Assembly (NCBI RefSeq): GCF_000969605.1
Contig: NZ_JZUE01000007.1
Coordinates: forward strand, 62,001-126,000
DNA from: Aquincola tertiaricarbonis
GTDB taxonomy: Bacteria; Pseudomonadota; Gammaproteobacteria; Burkholderiales; Burkholderiaceae_C
Length of the DNA: 64,000 nucleotides
Reading direction: 5' to 3'
The notes under the pieces: generated by a model
Told to the model about the DNA's origin: nothing
Seen by the model: only the letters and a program-made list of their open reading frames with translations
Database searches by the model: none
In this document: positions 8,649 to 18,244 of the stretch, in pieces
How the letters are laid out: the number at the start of each line of letters is the position of its first letter
How positions within the stretch are numbered: the first letter of the stretch is position 1
Program-made: the position numbers and the translations under genes

Positions 8649-10846
8649 AGCGCAACGTGGCAACGCCCTTGAAGTTGGCGGGCGCACCGCCCCCCGGAAA
8701 CGAACATGCGCTGCCGCCCGGCACCCGGGTGGGCGGCGTGGTCATCGACTCGGTGCTGTCGGTCGGCGAATACGGCATCGTCTACCACGCGGTGGATCCG
8801 ATGCTGCGCCGCGCGGTGGCGGTGAAGGAGTACTTCGCGCCGGGCTTCTGCCAGCGCGACGACGATGGACAGGTGAGCCCGCGCACCCCGGCCGACGCGG
8901 CCCGCTTCGCCACCGGCCGCCAGGCGTTCATCGAGGAAGCGCGGCTGCTGGCGCACCTGGACATTCCCGGGCTGCTGCCGGTGAGCGGCCTCTTCGAGGA
9001 CCACGGCACCGTCTTCCGGCTGATGCCCTACGCCCCCGGCCGCACGCTGGCCGCCTGGCGGGCGATGTACTCCGACACCATGGACGAAGGCGGCCTGCGC
9101 CACCTGCTGGCGGACCTGATGGGCCCGCTGGAGGCGCTGCATGCGGCCAACCTGGTGCATGGCTACGTGCTGCCCGAGCAGGTCATCCTGGCCGAGGGCC
9201 GGCCTGCGCTGCTGCTGGGCTTCGGCACCGTGCGCCGTTCGCTGCAGGGCACGATGGATGCGGCCTACACGCCGGTGGAGCAGCTGCCTTCCGGCGGTCA
9301 CCTACCGCGCGGCGCGTGGAGCGACGTGTATGCGCTGGCCGCGCTGGCGCGGTTCGCGATGTCGGCCCAGCCGGTGGCCGTCTCGGCCGACCCACCCACC
9401 GCGCATGCGCTGCGTACGCGTGCGCCGATGGGCCATGCCCTGTCGCATGCGCTGGAGCGGGCGCTGGCGCCGCTGCCCGGCGACCGGCCGCAGTCCGTCG
9501 CTGCGTTGCGCCAGGCCATGGGACTGCGGCCCAGCGGCGGCCTGGCCGCCGGCATGGTGGATGTGACGCTGCCGGGCGGCGAGCCCTTCGACGCCACCGC
9601 CACCCGGCCGTGGCCGCAGCCGTCCATCGGCGCGGTGCTGCGCTCGTCCAGCCTGCGCAGCGCGGTGGCCGAGCAGACCGCCACCGCCCCGGTGCGCAAG
9701 CCGCGCGCGCCGGCGCCGGCAACGTCACCGGCGCCCCATGCGGCGCCCCTGCCCACGCCGATGCCCTTGCCGGTGCGCGCCTCGTCCCACGAGGCTGCTT
9801 TGGAGCCCCTGCCCGACCTCGCCGCCCGCGCCTGGGAGGACCGGACGCCTGCGCCGCCTGCGGCCCCCACGCGCCCGGCCGCGCGGCCCTTCGAGGAAAC
9901 GCTGCTGGAAGCCGATGAGGCCACCCCGGTTGCGGCCCGCCTGCCGCTGCCCGAACCGATGCCCGCGGTGCCTGTGGCGACCGAGCACCAACCCGAACGG
10001 ACCGCGGAGCCTGCGCCGGTGGCACCGTCGGAGGCTCGGCAGGCGCCGCCTCAGCCCGTGCCTGAGCCGGTGCCCCTGCCGCTGCCCGCGAACGAGTCGG
10101 TGCCCGAAGCCGCCGAGCCGGCACCGACGTCGTCGATCGCATCGCCGCCGGAGCCGTCGCTCGAACCCGGCCAACCGCTGCAAGCCTCGCTCACCGCCGG
10201 CCCGCGCGAGCCGGCGTTCGATGCACCCGAGCTACCGCCGCTCGCGCCCGACGAGCCGGTGCACGATCCCATCCCGCAGTTCATGGCCACCGCCGCCGCG
10301 CAGGAGCTGCGTGAGCCGCCACTGCATGCGCCCACGGCCGCCCCCGCACCGGTGCCCGCTCCGCCGCCCGAGGTCACGTCGGCGCCCGCACCCGTGGCTT
10401 GGCCCGCACCGGTGCCCGACGCACCGACACCGGCTCCGATGCGGCTGCAGCCCATCGACTGGCCCGCCCCGCAGGCTGGGAGCGGCAAGCCGGCGGTGGA
10501 AGCCGACGAGGAGCCCATCGACGACGCGGTGCGGGCCGCCATCGCCGCGGCCATCGGCTCGCTGCCGCCGGCGCCGCCGCGGCGTGCGCCTGAAGGCGCC
10601 ATGCAGGCGGAGGGCCCGGCCGGGCAGGCGCCGCAGCGCATCGAGCTGCCCGATTTCAGCGCCCTGTCGGTGGCCGAGCCGCCGGCCGACGCAGCCAGCC
10701 CGGCACCCGCCCGGGCGGGAGGCTGGACGCGCGGCCGCATGGTGGCCGCGGTGCTGGCGATGCTGGTGCTGCTGGTGGTGCTCGGCGCCCTGGCCTGGTC
10801 GGCCTGGAAGGACGCCACGCTGAACCTGGGCGGGCCCGGCGGCTGA
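8645..10846 (+). CDS. Membrane-anchored serine/threonine pseudokinase-like protein
   Basis: A 733-residue protein with three parts: a eukaryotic-type kinase fold (about 30-300), a long Pro/Ala/Glu-rich linker (about 330-690) and one C-terminal membrane helix (about 700-720). The kinase domain keeps the ATP-site lysine K61 (AVAVKEYF), the helix-C glutamate near 97-98, and the YTPVEQ and WSDVYALA segments of the bacterial AVKEYFP-type kinases. The catalytic HRD is H172-G-Y and the metal-binding DFG is G192-F-G, so catalysis is not expected. GTG start overlaps the cysK stop by four bases, implying coupled translation. A scaffold or allosteric role is an inference. Confidence 0.8.
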   Translation: MKRNVATPLKLAGAPPPGNEHALPPGTRVGGVVIDSVLSVGEYGIVYHAVDPMLRRAVAVKEYFAPGFCQRDDDGQVSPRTPADAARFATGRQAFIEEARLLAHLDIPGLLPVSGLFEDHGTVFRLMPYAPGRTLAAWRAMYSDTMDEGGLRHLLADLMGPLEALHAANLVHGYVLPEQVILAEGRPALLLGFGTVRRSLQGTMDAAYTPVEQLPSGGHLPRGAWSDVYALAALARFAMSAQPVAVSADPPTAHALRTRAPMGHALSHALERALAPLPGDRPQSVAALRQAMGLRPSGGLAAGMVDVTLPGGEPFDATATRPWPQPSIGAVLRSSSLRSAVAEQTATAPVRKPRAPAPATSPAPHAAPLPTPMPLPVRASSHEAALEPLPDLAARAWEDRTPAPPAAPTRPAARPFEETLLEADEATPVAARLPLPEPMPAVPVATEHQPERTAEPAPVAPSEARQAPPQPVPEPVPLPLPANESVPEAAEPAPTSSIASPPEPSLEPGQPLQASLTAGPREPAFDAPELPPLAPDEPVHDPIPQFMATAAAQELREPPLHAPTAAPAPVPAPPPEVTSAPAPVAWPAPVPDAPTPAPMRLQPIDWPAPQAGSGKPAVEADEEPIDDAVRAAIAAAIGSLPPAPPRRAPEGAMQAEGPAGQAPQRIELPDFSALSVAEPPADAASPAPARAGGWTRGRMVAAVLAMLVLLVVLGALAWSAWKDATLNLGGPGG

Positions 10847-10874
10847 ACGTAGGCGCCGTGGCGCCCTTCAGCCG
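10840..10874. terminator. Bidirectional hairpin between convergent genes
   Basis: CGGCTGAA (10840-10847) pairs with TTCAGCCG (10867-10874), and inside it GGCGCC-GT-GGCGCC (10852-10865) forms a second stem. It overlaps the stop codon of the pseudokinase gene and precedes the pyrC stop on the other strand. There is no U-run, so it may be a Rho-assisted or weak terminator. Confidence 0.5.
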
Positions 10875-10890
10875 CTGACCGCGCCGGGGC

Positions 10891-11952
10891 TCAGTCGGCC
10901 AGCCGCCAGCGCAGCGTCTCGCCGCCGCGCAGCGGCTTCAGCACCGCATCACCGAACGGCACCGACTCGGGCACGGTCCACGCCTGCCGCTGCAGCGTGA
11001 CGGTGCCGGTGTTGCGCGGCAGACCGTAGAAGTCGGCGCCATTGAAGCTGGTGAAGGCTTCCAGCTTGTCCAGCGCACCGGCGGCCTCGAACACCTCGGC
11101 ATACAGCTCCAGCGCAGTCAGCGCGGTGTAGCAGCCCGCATGGCCGCCCGAGTGTTCCTTCAGGTGGGCCGCATGCGGCGCGCTGTCGGTGCCCAGGAAG
11201 AAGCGGTCGCTGCCGGAGGTGGCCACCTGCACCAGGGCCTGGCGGTGCTCCTCGCTCTTGAGCACCGGCAGGCAGTAGTAGTGCGGCCGCAGCCCGCCCA
11301 TGAAGATGGCATTGCGGTTGAACAGCAGGTGCTGCGGCGTGATGGTGGCGCCGGTGTACCGGTCGGCCGCGGCCACGTACTGCGCGCCTTCGCGCGTGGT
11401 GAGGTGCTCGAACACCACCTTCAGCTCCGGCAGGTCGGCACGCAGCGGGCGCATCACGCGGTCGATGAACACGGCCTCGCGGTCGAACAGGTCGATGTCC
11501 GGATCGGTCACCTCGCCGTGGATCAGCAGCGGCATGCCCTCGCGCTGAAGGGCCTCCAGCGTCTTGTAGGTCTTGCGCAGGTCGGTCACGCCGGCATCGC
11601 TGTTGGTGGTGGCACCGGCCGGGTAGAGCTTGACCGCCACGACGCCGGCCTCCTTCGCGCGACGGATCTCGTCGGGCGGCAGCAGGTCGGTGAGGTACAG
11701 CGTCATCAACGGCTCGAAGGTGGAGCCGGCGGGGCGGGCCGCGAGGATGCGCTCGCGGTAGGCCACGGCCTGTGCAGCGGTGGTGATCGGCGGCCGCAGG
11801 TTGGGCATGATCACCGCGCGCTGGAACTGCGCCGCGCTGTGCGGCAGCACGGCCGCCAGGGCGGCGCCGTCGCGCACATGCAGGTGGAAATCGTCGGGCC
11901 GGACCAGCGTGACGTGGTCGGCGGAGGAGGCAGCGGGGGCGGAAGAGCTCAT
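10891..11952 (-). CDS. pyrC: Dihydroorotase
   Basis: A 353-residue class II dihydroorotase, the zinc enzyme that closes carbamoyl-aspartate to dihydroorotate in pyrimidine synthesis. Metal ligands H23 and H25 are in [10 protein letters not shown]; the carboxylated lysine is in [18 protein letters not shown] and FEHLTT supply further histidines and GTDSAPH the catalytic aspartate. Length and motif order match E. coli PyrC, with a short extra N-terminal stretch of Ser/Ala residues before the homology. The ATG at 11952 is used. It sits alone, converging on the pseudokinase gene and 46 bp upstream of nothing related; the glt operon begins downstream in the same direction. Confidence 0.95.
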   Translation of the reverse strand: MSSSAPAASSADHVTLVRPDDFHLHVRDGAALAAVLPHSAAQFQRAVIMPNLRPPITTAAQAVAYRERILAARPAGSTFEPLMTLYLTDLLPPDEIRRAKEAGVVAVKLYPAGATTNSDAGVTDLRKTYKTLEALQREGMPLLIHGEVTDPDIDLFDREAVFIDRVMRPLRADLPELKVVFEHLTTREGAQYVAAADRYTGATITPQHLLFNRNAIFMGGLRPHYYCLPVLKSEEHRQALVQVATSGSDRFFLGTDSAPHAAHLKEHSGGHAGCYTALTALELYAEVFEAAGALDKLEAFTSFNGADFYGLPRNTGTVTLQRQAWTVPESVPFGDAVLKPLRGGETLRWRLAD

Positions 11953-11997
11953 GCGGCGATTCTGCCCGGCCGCTGCCGGCTGCCGGTCAACGGCAGG

Positions 11998-12732
<735 letters not shown>

Positions 12733-12747
12733 GGGGAGCTTCCTGTC

Positions 12748-13416
12748 TCAACGAATGATGGCGATCTTCTTCTGCAGGCGGCGCACGAGCATCGACAAGC
12801 TGAAGCAAATGATGAAGTAGACGACGGCGGCGACCAGGTAGGTTTCCACCGGGCGATTGAAGTTCTTGCCCGCCACCTCGAAACCCTTGAGCAGGTCGTA
12901 GGCACCGATGGCATACACCAGCGACGTGTCCTGGAACAGGATGATGGTCTGCGTGAGCAGCACGGGCAGCATGTTGCGGAAGGCCTGCGGCAGCACGATG
13001 AGCTGCATGGTCTGCGAGTAGGTCATGCCCACCGCATAACCGGCATACACCTGGCCCTTCGGCACGCTCTGGATACCCGCGCGCATGATCTCCGAGTAAT
13101 ACGCCGCCTCGAACAGCGTGAAGGTGATCATCGCCGACACCTCGGCGCCCAGCGGCTGGCCGAGCAGCTTCGGGATCAGCAGGAAGAACCACAGGATCAC
13201 CATCACCAGCGGAATCGACCGCATGGTGTTGACGTACGCGGCGGCCGGGATTTCGAGCCAGGGCTTGCCGGACAGGCGCATCAGCGCCAGCACCGTGCCC
13301 AGCACGATGCCGCCCACCATGGCGATGATGGTGAGCTGCAGCGAGAACAGCAGGCCCTTGAGCACGAAGCTCGACAGCACGCCCCAGCTGAGGAATGAGA
13401 AATCGAGCGCTCCCAT
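12748..13416 (-). CDS. gltK: Glutamate/aspartate ABC importer, permease subunit
   Basis: A 222-residue inner-membrane permease with about five helices and the EAA-type cytoplasmic loop ([20 protein letters not shown]) that contacts GltL. The start is the ATG at 13416, which overlaps the gltJ stop as TGATG; a GTG one codon upstream is possible but less likely. It forms the membrane channel with GltJ. Overlap with gltJ and a 15-bp gap to gltL indicate a single transcript with coupled translation. Confidence 0.92.
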   Translation of the reverse strand: MGALDFSFLSWGVLSSFVLKGLLFSLQLTIIAMVGGIVLGTVLALMRLSGKPWLEIPAAAYVNTMRSIPLVMVILWFFLLIPKLLGQPLGAEVSAMITFTLFEAAYYSEIMRAGIQSVPKGQVYAGYAVGMTYSQTMQLIVLPQAFRNMLPVLLTQTIILFQDTSLVYAIGAYDLLKGFEVAGKNFNRPVETYLVAAVVYFIICFSLSMLVRRLQKKIAIIR

Positions 13417-14123
13417 CACTTGCCCCCGATCTGGCCGGGAATGCGCAGGCGCTTCTCGATCTGCTGTGCGACGCGGTTGATGGCAAACGCGGAAATGAAG
13501 TACAGGGCGGTCACGGGAATGAAGATCTCTTCAAAGCGCGAGGTTTCCTCCGACGCCTGCATCGCGAACATGGTCAGCTCGGCGATCGAGACCGCGAACG
13601 CGACCGACGAGTTCTTGACGATGTTCATCGATTCCGACGTGAGCGGCGGGATGACGATGCGGAAGGCCATCGGCAGCAGCACGTAGCGGTAGGTCTGCGG
13701 CAGCGTCAGGCCCACGGCCAGGCCGGCATAACGCTGGCCGCGCGGCAGGCTCTGGATGCCGGCCTTCACCTGCTCGGAAATACGCGCCGAGGTGAAGCAA
13801 CCGAGCGCGAACACCACCAGCATGAAGCTGGGCACCTCGCGCAGCACCAGGAAGATGGAAGGCAGCACGTGGTACCAGAGGAAGATCTGGACCAGCAGCG
13901 GAATATTGCGAAACAGCTCCGTCCAGCTGTTGCCGATCGCCACGAGCAGCTTGCTCGGCGTCGTGCGGAAAATGCCCATCAGTGAACCGATGCCCAGCGC
14001 CAGCACCAAGGCCAGTACCGCGACGCTCAGCGTCCACCCCCATGCGGACAGCATCCAGTCGAGATAGGTTTCCCCACCGCCGGTGTCCTGCAGAAACAAC
14101 TGCCAATCCCACGTGCCGCTCAA
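13416..14123 (-). CDS. gltJ: Glutamate/aspartate ABC importer, permease subunit
   Basis: A 235-residue inner-membrane permease partner of GltK. The EAA-like loop is SARISEQVKAGIQSLPRGQ. The best start is a TTG at 14123, seven bases after a strong GAGGAGG ribosome site, giving MSGTWDWQLF, which matches the usual GltJ opening; no ATG is available before the first membrane helix. Translation of gltK is coupled through the TGATG overlap at the 3' end. A stable hairpin lies between gltI and this gene. Confidence 0.9.
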   Translation of the reverse strand: MSGTWDWQLFLQDTGGGETYLDWMLSAWGWTLSVAVLALVLALGIGSLMGIFRTTPSKLLVAIGNSWTELFRNIPLLVQIFLWYHVLPSIFLVLREVPSFMLVVFALGCFTSARISEQVKAGIQSLPRGQRYAGLAVGLTLPQTYRYVLLPMAFRIVIPPLTSESMNIVKNSSVAFAVSIAELTMFAMQASEETSRFEEIFIPVTALYFISAFAINRVAQQIEKRLRIPGQIGGK

Positions 14124-14188
14124 AGGCCGCCTCCTCAAGGTGTGTCGTCTGTGCCTGCACGCATGCAGGCAGCCGGCTTGTTGCAAGG

Positions 14189-14211
14189 CCCGGGCCTTCG
14201 TCGGGCCCGGG
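14189..14211 (-). terminator. Hairpin between gltI and gltJ
   Basis: CCCGGGCC (14189-14196) and GGCCCGGG (14204-14211) form a perfect 8-bp stem in the 105-bp gltI-gltJ gap, without a U-run. Such hairpins after a binding-protein gene usually protect the upstream message and lower downstream expression; that role is inferred here. Confidence 0.45.
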
Positions 14212-14228
14212 ACCGTGCCGGCAGCGCC

Positions 14229-15125
14229 TTACTTCTTGGCGTACTCTTCCATCGGCTTGTCGTTCGGATTGGCCCAGGCGGCCTTGGTGGCTTCCGACAG
14301 CGGCAGGCCCACGCGCGTGTTGCTCGGCGGGATCGGCTGCATGAACCACTTGTCGTACAGCTTGGCCAGGTCGCCGCTCTTGATCATGCCCTTGATACTG
14401 TCGTTGACGGCCGTCTGGAAGGCGGTGTCACCCTTGCGCAGCATGCAGGCGATCGGCTCGACCGACAGCACTTCACCCACGATCTTGAAGTCGGCCGGGC
14501 TCTTGGCCTTGCTGATGTTGCCGGCCAGGATCTGGCCGTCCATCACGAAGGCGTCGGCACGGCCCGAGTCGAGCAGCAGGAAGGCGTCGGCGTGGTCCTT
14601 GCCGAACACTTCCTCGAAGTTCACGTTGGCGGCACGCTCATGCTTGCGCAGCGTCTGCACCGAAGTGGTGCCGGTGGTGGTGGCCACCTTCTTGCCCGCC
14701 AGCTGCTCGATGGAGTTGATGCCCGAGGCGGCCTTGACCGCGATGCGCACTTCTTCCACGTAGGTGGTCACGGCAAAGGCCACGTCCTTCTGGCGAGCGG
14801 CGTTGTTGGTGGTGGAGCCGCACTCCAGGTCCACGGTGCCGTTCTGCACCAGCGGCAGACGGTTCTGCGAGGTGACCGGCTGGTACTTGATGGCCAGCTT
14901 GGTGCCCAGCTGCTTGGACAGGTCGGCCACGATGCGCTCGGCCATCTCGGTATGGAAGCCGACGTACTTGCCGTCGCCCAAGGTGTATGCCAGTGCGCCC
15001 GACGACTCACGCGTGCCCAGGGTGATGGTGCCGCTGTCCTTGATCTTCTTCAGCGTATCGGTGGTTTGTGCGGTGGCAGCACTCGCCGCGACAGCAATGG
15101 CCACAGCGATCATCGATTTCTTCAT
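14229..15125 (-). CDS. gltI: Glutamate/aspartate periplasmic binding protein
   Basis: A 298-residue periplasmic solute-binding protein that feeds GltJKL. The N-terminus MKKSMIAVAIAVAASAATAQ is a Sec signal peptide with cleavage after ATA or TAQ. The body has the two-lobe bacterial extracellular solute-binding fold with GTRESSGALAYTLGDGKYVGF near the start, as in E. coli GltI/YbeJ. ATG at 15125 follows an AAGGAG site at a good distance. It is the first gene of gltIJKL and has its own promoter-like sequence upstream. Of the four subunits it is expected to be made in greatest amount. Confidence 0.93.
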   Translation of the reverse strand: MKKSMIAVAIAVAASAATAQTTDTLKKIKDSGTITLGTRESSGALAYTLGDGKYVGFHTEMAERIVADLSKQLGTKLAIKYQPVTSQNRLPLVQNGTVDLECGSTTNNAARQKDVAFAVTTYVEEVRIAVKAASGINSIEQLAGKKVATTTGTTSVQTLRKHERAANVNFEEVFGKDHADAFLLLDSGRADAFVMDGQILAGNISKAKSPADFKIVGEVLSVEPIACMLRKGDTAFQTAVNDSIKGMIKSGDLAKLYDKWFMQPIPPSNTRVGLPLSEATKAAWANPNDKPMEEYAKK

Positions 15126-15183
15126 GCCACAGGCTCCTTGGGAAATGGAAAGTAAAAACAACGCACGTTTCAAGCGCGGCGCC

Positions 15184-15211
15184 ATTCTAGGAAGGCACCA
15201 TCTAAGTAAAA
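15184..15211 (-). promoter_or_regulatory. Candidate gltI promoter
   Basis: On the minus strand TTTTAC (15206-15211) and TAGAAT (15184-15189) are separated by 16 bp, about 60 bp upstream of the gltI start. The -10 is good, the -35 weak, as expected for a regulated promoter. Confidence 0.4.
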
Positions 15212-15407
15212 GCCCGTAGGCTCCACCCTTGGCGAGGACCCGTACAGCAGGGTCCCGCGCCAACCCGAAGCGCTGGCTTGATGCAGCTTTCGGGCCAATC
15301 CCGTTGCCGGGCCGGGCGCGAATGTACGTTCGCAACACCTGCCCGCGCTAATTCCGATTCGGTGAACTTCCATGCACCAGCCGCATACCGCTGCGGCGGG
15401 TTTGCGG

Positions 15408-16325
15408 CTAGGCGGGCCGGCTGAGGAAGTCCCAGACTGCACGGGCCACCGGCTTGACATGCCGCGCGCTCTCCGGCCGCTCGCGATAGATGCGCACTTC
15501 CATCGTCAGCTCGTAGCCGGGCCCACCCGCCGCACTGACCAGCCTTCGCGACTTGAGTTCCTTGCGCACCGAGCTGGCGGGCAGGAAGGCCAGGCCGTGC
15601 CCCTCCAGCGCCATCGCCTTCAGGCCCTCGGCCATGTCCGTCTCGTAGATGGGCTCCAGCGGCGGCGGCTCGGGCGCGTGCTTGACGATCTGCTCGACCA
15701 TGCGCGCCATGTACGCGCCGGAGGCATAGCTGAGGAACGGCACACGGTCGGCCGACAGCGGCGGCAGCCGGAACATCGGAAATCCGTCCGCATCGGCCTT
15801 GGCATAGGGCGCCAGCGTCTCCTGGCCCAGGCTCAGCATCTCGTAGCGCTCGGGCGGCAGCTGCAGCGGCTGCGAGGCATGGTGGTAGGCGATGAGCAGG
15901 TCGCAGGTGCCTTCGGTCAGGCGCAGCACCGCGTCATGCACGTTCAGGGCGATGAGCCGGCTCTTCAGCGCGCCGAAGCGCCGGCGCAGGTCCATCAGCC
16001 AGTGCGGGAAGAAATTGAAGGCCAGCGTGTGCGGCACCGCGAACTCGATCATGTCCTGCCCGCTGACGTGATGGCTGCGCATCATGTTGCGCGTAGCCTG
16101 CAGCGCACCCATGATCTCCAGCGACTGGGCATGGAAGGTCTCGCCGGCCGGCGTCAACCGCGTGGGGTAGGACGAGCGGTCCACCAGGTCGATGCCGGCC
16201 CAGGCCTCCAGCGCCTGGATGCGCCGCGAGAAGGCCGGCTGGGTGACATGCCGCAATTGCGCGGAACGGGAAAAGCTGCGCGTTTCCGCGAGCGTGATGA
16301 AGTCTTCCAGCCACTTTGTTTCCAC
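15408..16325 (-). CDS. LysR family transcriptional regulator (HypT-like)
   Basis: A 305-residue LysR regulator. The winged-helix region is at 1-60 (HTH around SFSRSAQLRHVTQPAFSRR), then a linker and a two-lobe effector domain. The opening ETKWLEDFITL and the later LSYASGAYMARM resemble E. coli HypT (YjiE/QseD), a hypochlorite-responsive LysR protein, but the key oxidised residues cannot be judged here. The GTG at 16325 is chosen because the HTH starts within ten codons. It lies directly upstream of gltI on the same strand and diverges from the PEP-CTERM gene, so it could control either; neither link is proven. Confidence 0.85.
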   Translation of the reverse strand: METKWLEDFITLAETRSFSRSAQLRHVTQPAFSRRIQALEAWAGIDLVDRSSYPTRLTPAGETFHAQSLEIMGALQATRNMMRSHHVSGQDMIEFAVPHTLAFNFFPHWLMDLRRRFGALKSRLIALNVHDAVLRLTEGTCDLLIAYHHASQPLQLPPERYEMLSLGQETLAPYAKADADGFPMFRLPPLSADRVPFLSYASGAYMARMVEQIVKHAPEPPPLEPIYETDMAEGLKAMALEGHGLAFLPASSVRKELKSRRLVSAAGGPGYELTMEVRIYRERPESARHVKPVARAVWDFLSRPA

Positions 16326-16532
16326 GGCTGGGAGTGTAGGTCTGGGAAAAATGGCGCCGTGCTCGCAAACCCCACTCACAGTCCGGCCCGGCTGCTGATC
16401 CCTTGAACGGAGGGGGGGCCGTGTCAAAGTACCGCGGCACATCGTTGAGTACATTGCTGGGGTCGATGAACGGCAAGGTTCGTGCTTGCGTTCCTCACGA
16501 AAAAACACAAACCCCAGGATCAGGAGAGCCGC

Positions 16533-17225
16533 ATGCTGCCTTTGTCGATGAACCGATGGACGGCCGCCGCCTTGTTGGCGTGCGCACCGTTGCTGGCTTC
16601 CGCCGTCACGCTCGATTTCGAGGTGCAGCAGGAAGGCCCCGCCGACTCCGACATCTACCAGCCACCCGGCTTCAGCATCTCCAACGGCTTCATCTTCATC
16701 GATGCCGACAGCACCGCCCCGGGCCGCTCGGGCACGGGCAACTTCGGCCGCGCCCCCAGCCGCTTCGGCGCGCTCACGCTCTACCGTGACGCCAGCGCCA
16801 CCGACGGCGTGCGCATCGAAGTGGCGAAGGGCTTCCAGGGCAGCGTCACCTTCTCCTACTCCACCTTCGAGAGCACCGCCCGCGTCACGGTGCTGGACGC
16901 CAACAACCAGGTGCTGGCGCAATCGGGCAGCAACGCCGACCCGCTGCTGTCGCTCGACTCCGATCCCGCCCCGTTCAAGGGCAAGTTCAAGGACGAGGAA
17001 AGCGGCAGCTACAACAAGTGGGAAACCTACACGCTGAGCTTCCAGGGCGTGGCGCAGAGCCTGGTGTTCGACGGCGACGTGGGCAACCCGGCCGGTGGCA
17101 AGGTGGTGGGCCGGTTCTTCATCGACGACGTGGTGCTGTCGCCGGTGCCCGAGGCCTCCACCGTGGCCATGCTGCTGGCCGGGCTGGCCGGGGTGGGCGT
17201 GGCCACGCGGCGCCGCCGCGGCTGA
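16533..17225 (+). CDS. PEP-CTERM sorting-domain protein
   Basis: A 230-residue exported protein. A signal peptide (residues 1-26, hydrophobic AALLACAPLLASAV) precedes a beta-rich body, and the C-terminus has the PEP-CTERM tripartite tail: VPEAS motif, a hydrophobic helix (TVAMLLAGLAGVGVA) and a basic end (TRRRRG). Proteins of this class are processed by an exosortase and usually accompany exopolysaccharide production; no exosortase is in the window. The ATG at 16533 with CAGGAG upstream is preferred to an earlier in-frame codon. The body, which includes FEVQQEGPADSDIY, is not assigned to a named domain. Confidence 0.85.
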   Translation: MLPLSMNRWTAAALLACAPLLASAVTLDFEVQQEGPADSDIYQPPGFSISNGFIFIDADSTAPGRSGTGNFGRAPSRFGALTLYRDASATDGVRIEVAKGFQGSVTFSYSTFESTARVTVLDANNQVLAQSGSNADPLLSLDSDPAPFKGKFKDEESGSYNKWETYTLSFQGVAQSLVFDGDVGNPAGGKVVGRFFIDDVVLSPVPEASTVAMLLAGLAGVGVATRRRRG

Positions 17226-17271
17226 ATCGCGGCATGATCGTGGCGTTCCCCTTCCCGGTGCCGCCCGATCG

Positions 17272-18219
17272 ATGTTCACCCGCTACGACATCACCCACAC
17301 CACGCGCTACCGCTACAGCGCGCCCGTGACCTTCGGCGAGCACCGGGTGATGTTCCGCCCGCGTGACAGCCACGACCTGCGGGTGCTGGCCACCGACCTG
17401 GAAGTGAGCCCCGAGGCCGCGGTGCGCCTGATCCAGGACCCGCACTCCAACTCGGTGGCGCTGGTGCAGCCGCTGGAGCCGGCCACCGAGCTGAAGATCG
17501 TCTGCAAGTTCCGCATCGAGCATGCGCAGAGCCACAACCTGGAGCTGCCGCTGTCGCCCAGCGCGGAAATCTTTCCCTTCGCCTATGGCGTGGAGGAGCG
17601 CTTCGACCTGGAGCACTACCTGCGCCCCCACTACGACGATCCGCAGGGCGAGCTGACGCGCTGGGCGCGCCAGTTCCTGCGCACCGACGGGCCGACGCAC
17701 ACCCGGGAGCTGCTGGTGCACATGAACCAGCACATCCGCGACAACTTCGACTACAGCACGCGCGACGAGGAAGGCACGCAGACCCCGCTGCAGACGCTGG
17801 CGCTGGGCGGCGGCACCTGCCGCGATTTCGCGCTGCTGATGATGGAAGCCGCCCGCCGGCTGGGCATTGCCACGCGTTTCGTCTCGGGCTACCTCTACGA
17901 CCCCGCGCTGGACACGGCCGCCGCGGCGGAGGCGCCCGCCCTGGCCGCGGAAGGGAGCCCGGCCACCGCCGCCGAGGCGCAGCCGACCGTGGGCGCCGGC
18001 AGCACGCATGCCTGGCTGCAGGCCTACCTGCCCGGCGCCGGCTGGCTGCCCTTCGACCCCACCAACAACCTGCTGGGCGGCAACCAGCTCATCCGTGTGG
18101 GCGTGGCGCGCGACCCGGGACAGGCCGCGCCGGTCACCGGCAGCTGGTACGGCGACCCGGAGGCCTACCTGGGCATGGACGTGGTGGTGGACGTGCGCCG
18201 GGTGCTGCCGCGGCGCTGA
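17272..18219 (+). CDS. Transglutaminase-like cysteine protease family protein
   Basis: A 315-residue cytoplasmic protein with an N-terminal beta-sandwich (1-130, the transglutaminase N-terminal region) and a transglutaminase-like catalytic core. The triad is visible: C183 in GGGTCRDFA, H246 in STHAWLQAYLPG and D262 in FDPTNN. An Ala-rich insert of about 30 residues (215-243) lies between Cys and His. Members of this bacterial group act as peptidases or amidases and are often found with alpha-E/circularly permuted ATP-grasp genes, which are absent here. It starts 46 bp after the PEP-CTERM gene; whether they form a unit is unclear. Confidence 0.88.
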   Translation: MFTRYDITHTTRYRYSAPVTFGEHRVMFRPRDSHDLRVLATDLEVSPEAAVRLIQDPHSNSVALVQPLEPATELKIVCKFRIEHAQSHNLELPLSPSAEIFPFAYGVEERFDLEHYLRPHYDDPQGELTRWARQFLRTDGPTHTRELLVHMNQHIRDNFDYSTRDEEGTQTPLQTLALGGGTCRDFALLMMEAARRLGIATRFVSGYLYDPALDTAAAAEAPALAAEGSPATAAEAQPTVGAGSTHAWLQAYLPGAGWLPFDPTNNLLGGNQLIRVGVARDPGQAAPVTGSWYGDPEAYLGMDVVVDVRRVLPRR

Positions 18220-18244
18220 GCACCCGCGGCGCCGGGCGCGACCT

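Noticed and set aside
13417-13419. GTG start for gltK
   Set aside because: The ATG one codon later gives a tidy TGATG overlap with gltJ and is the usual start type.
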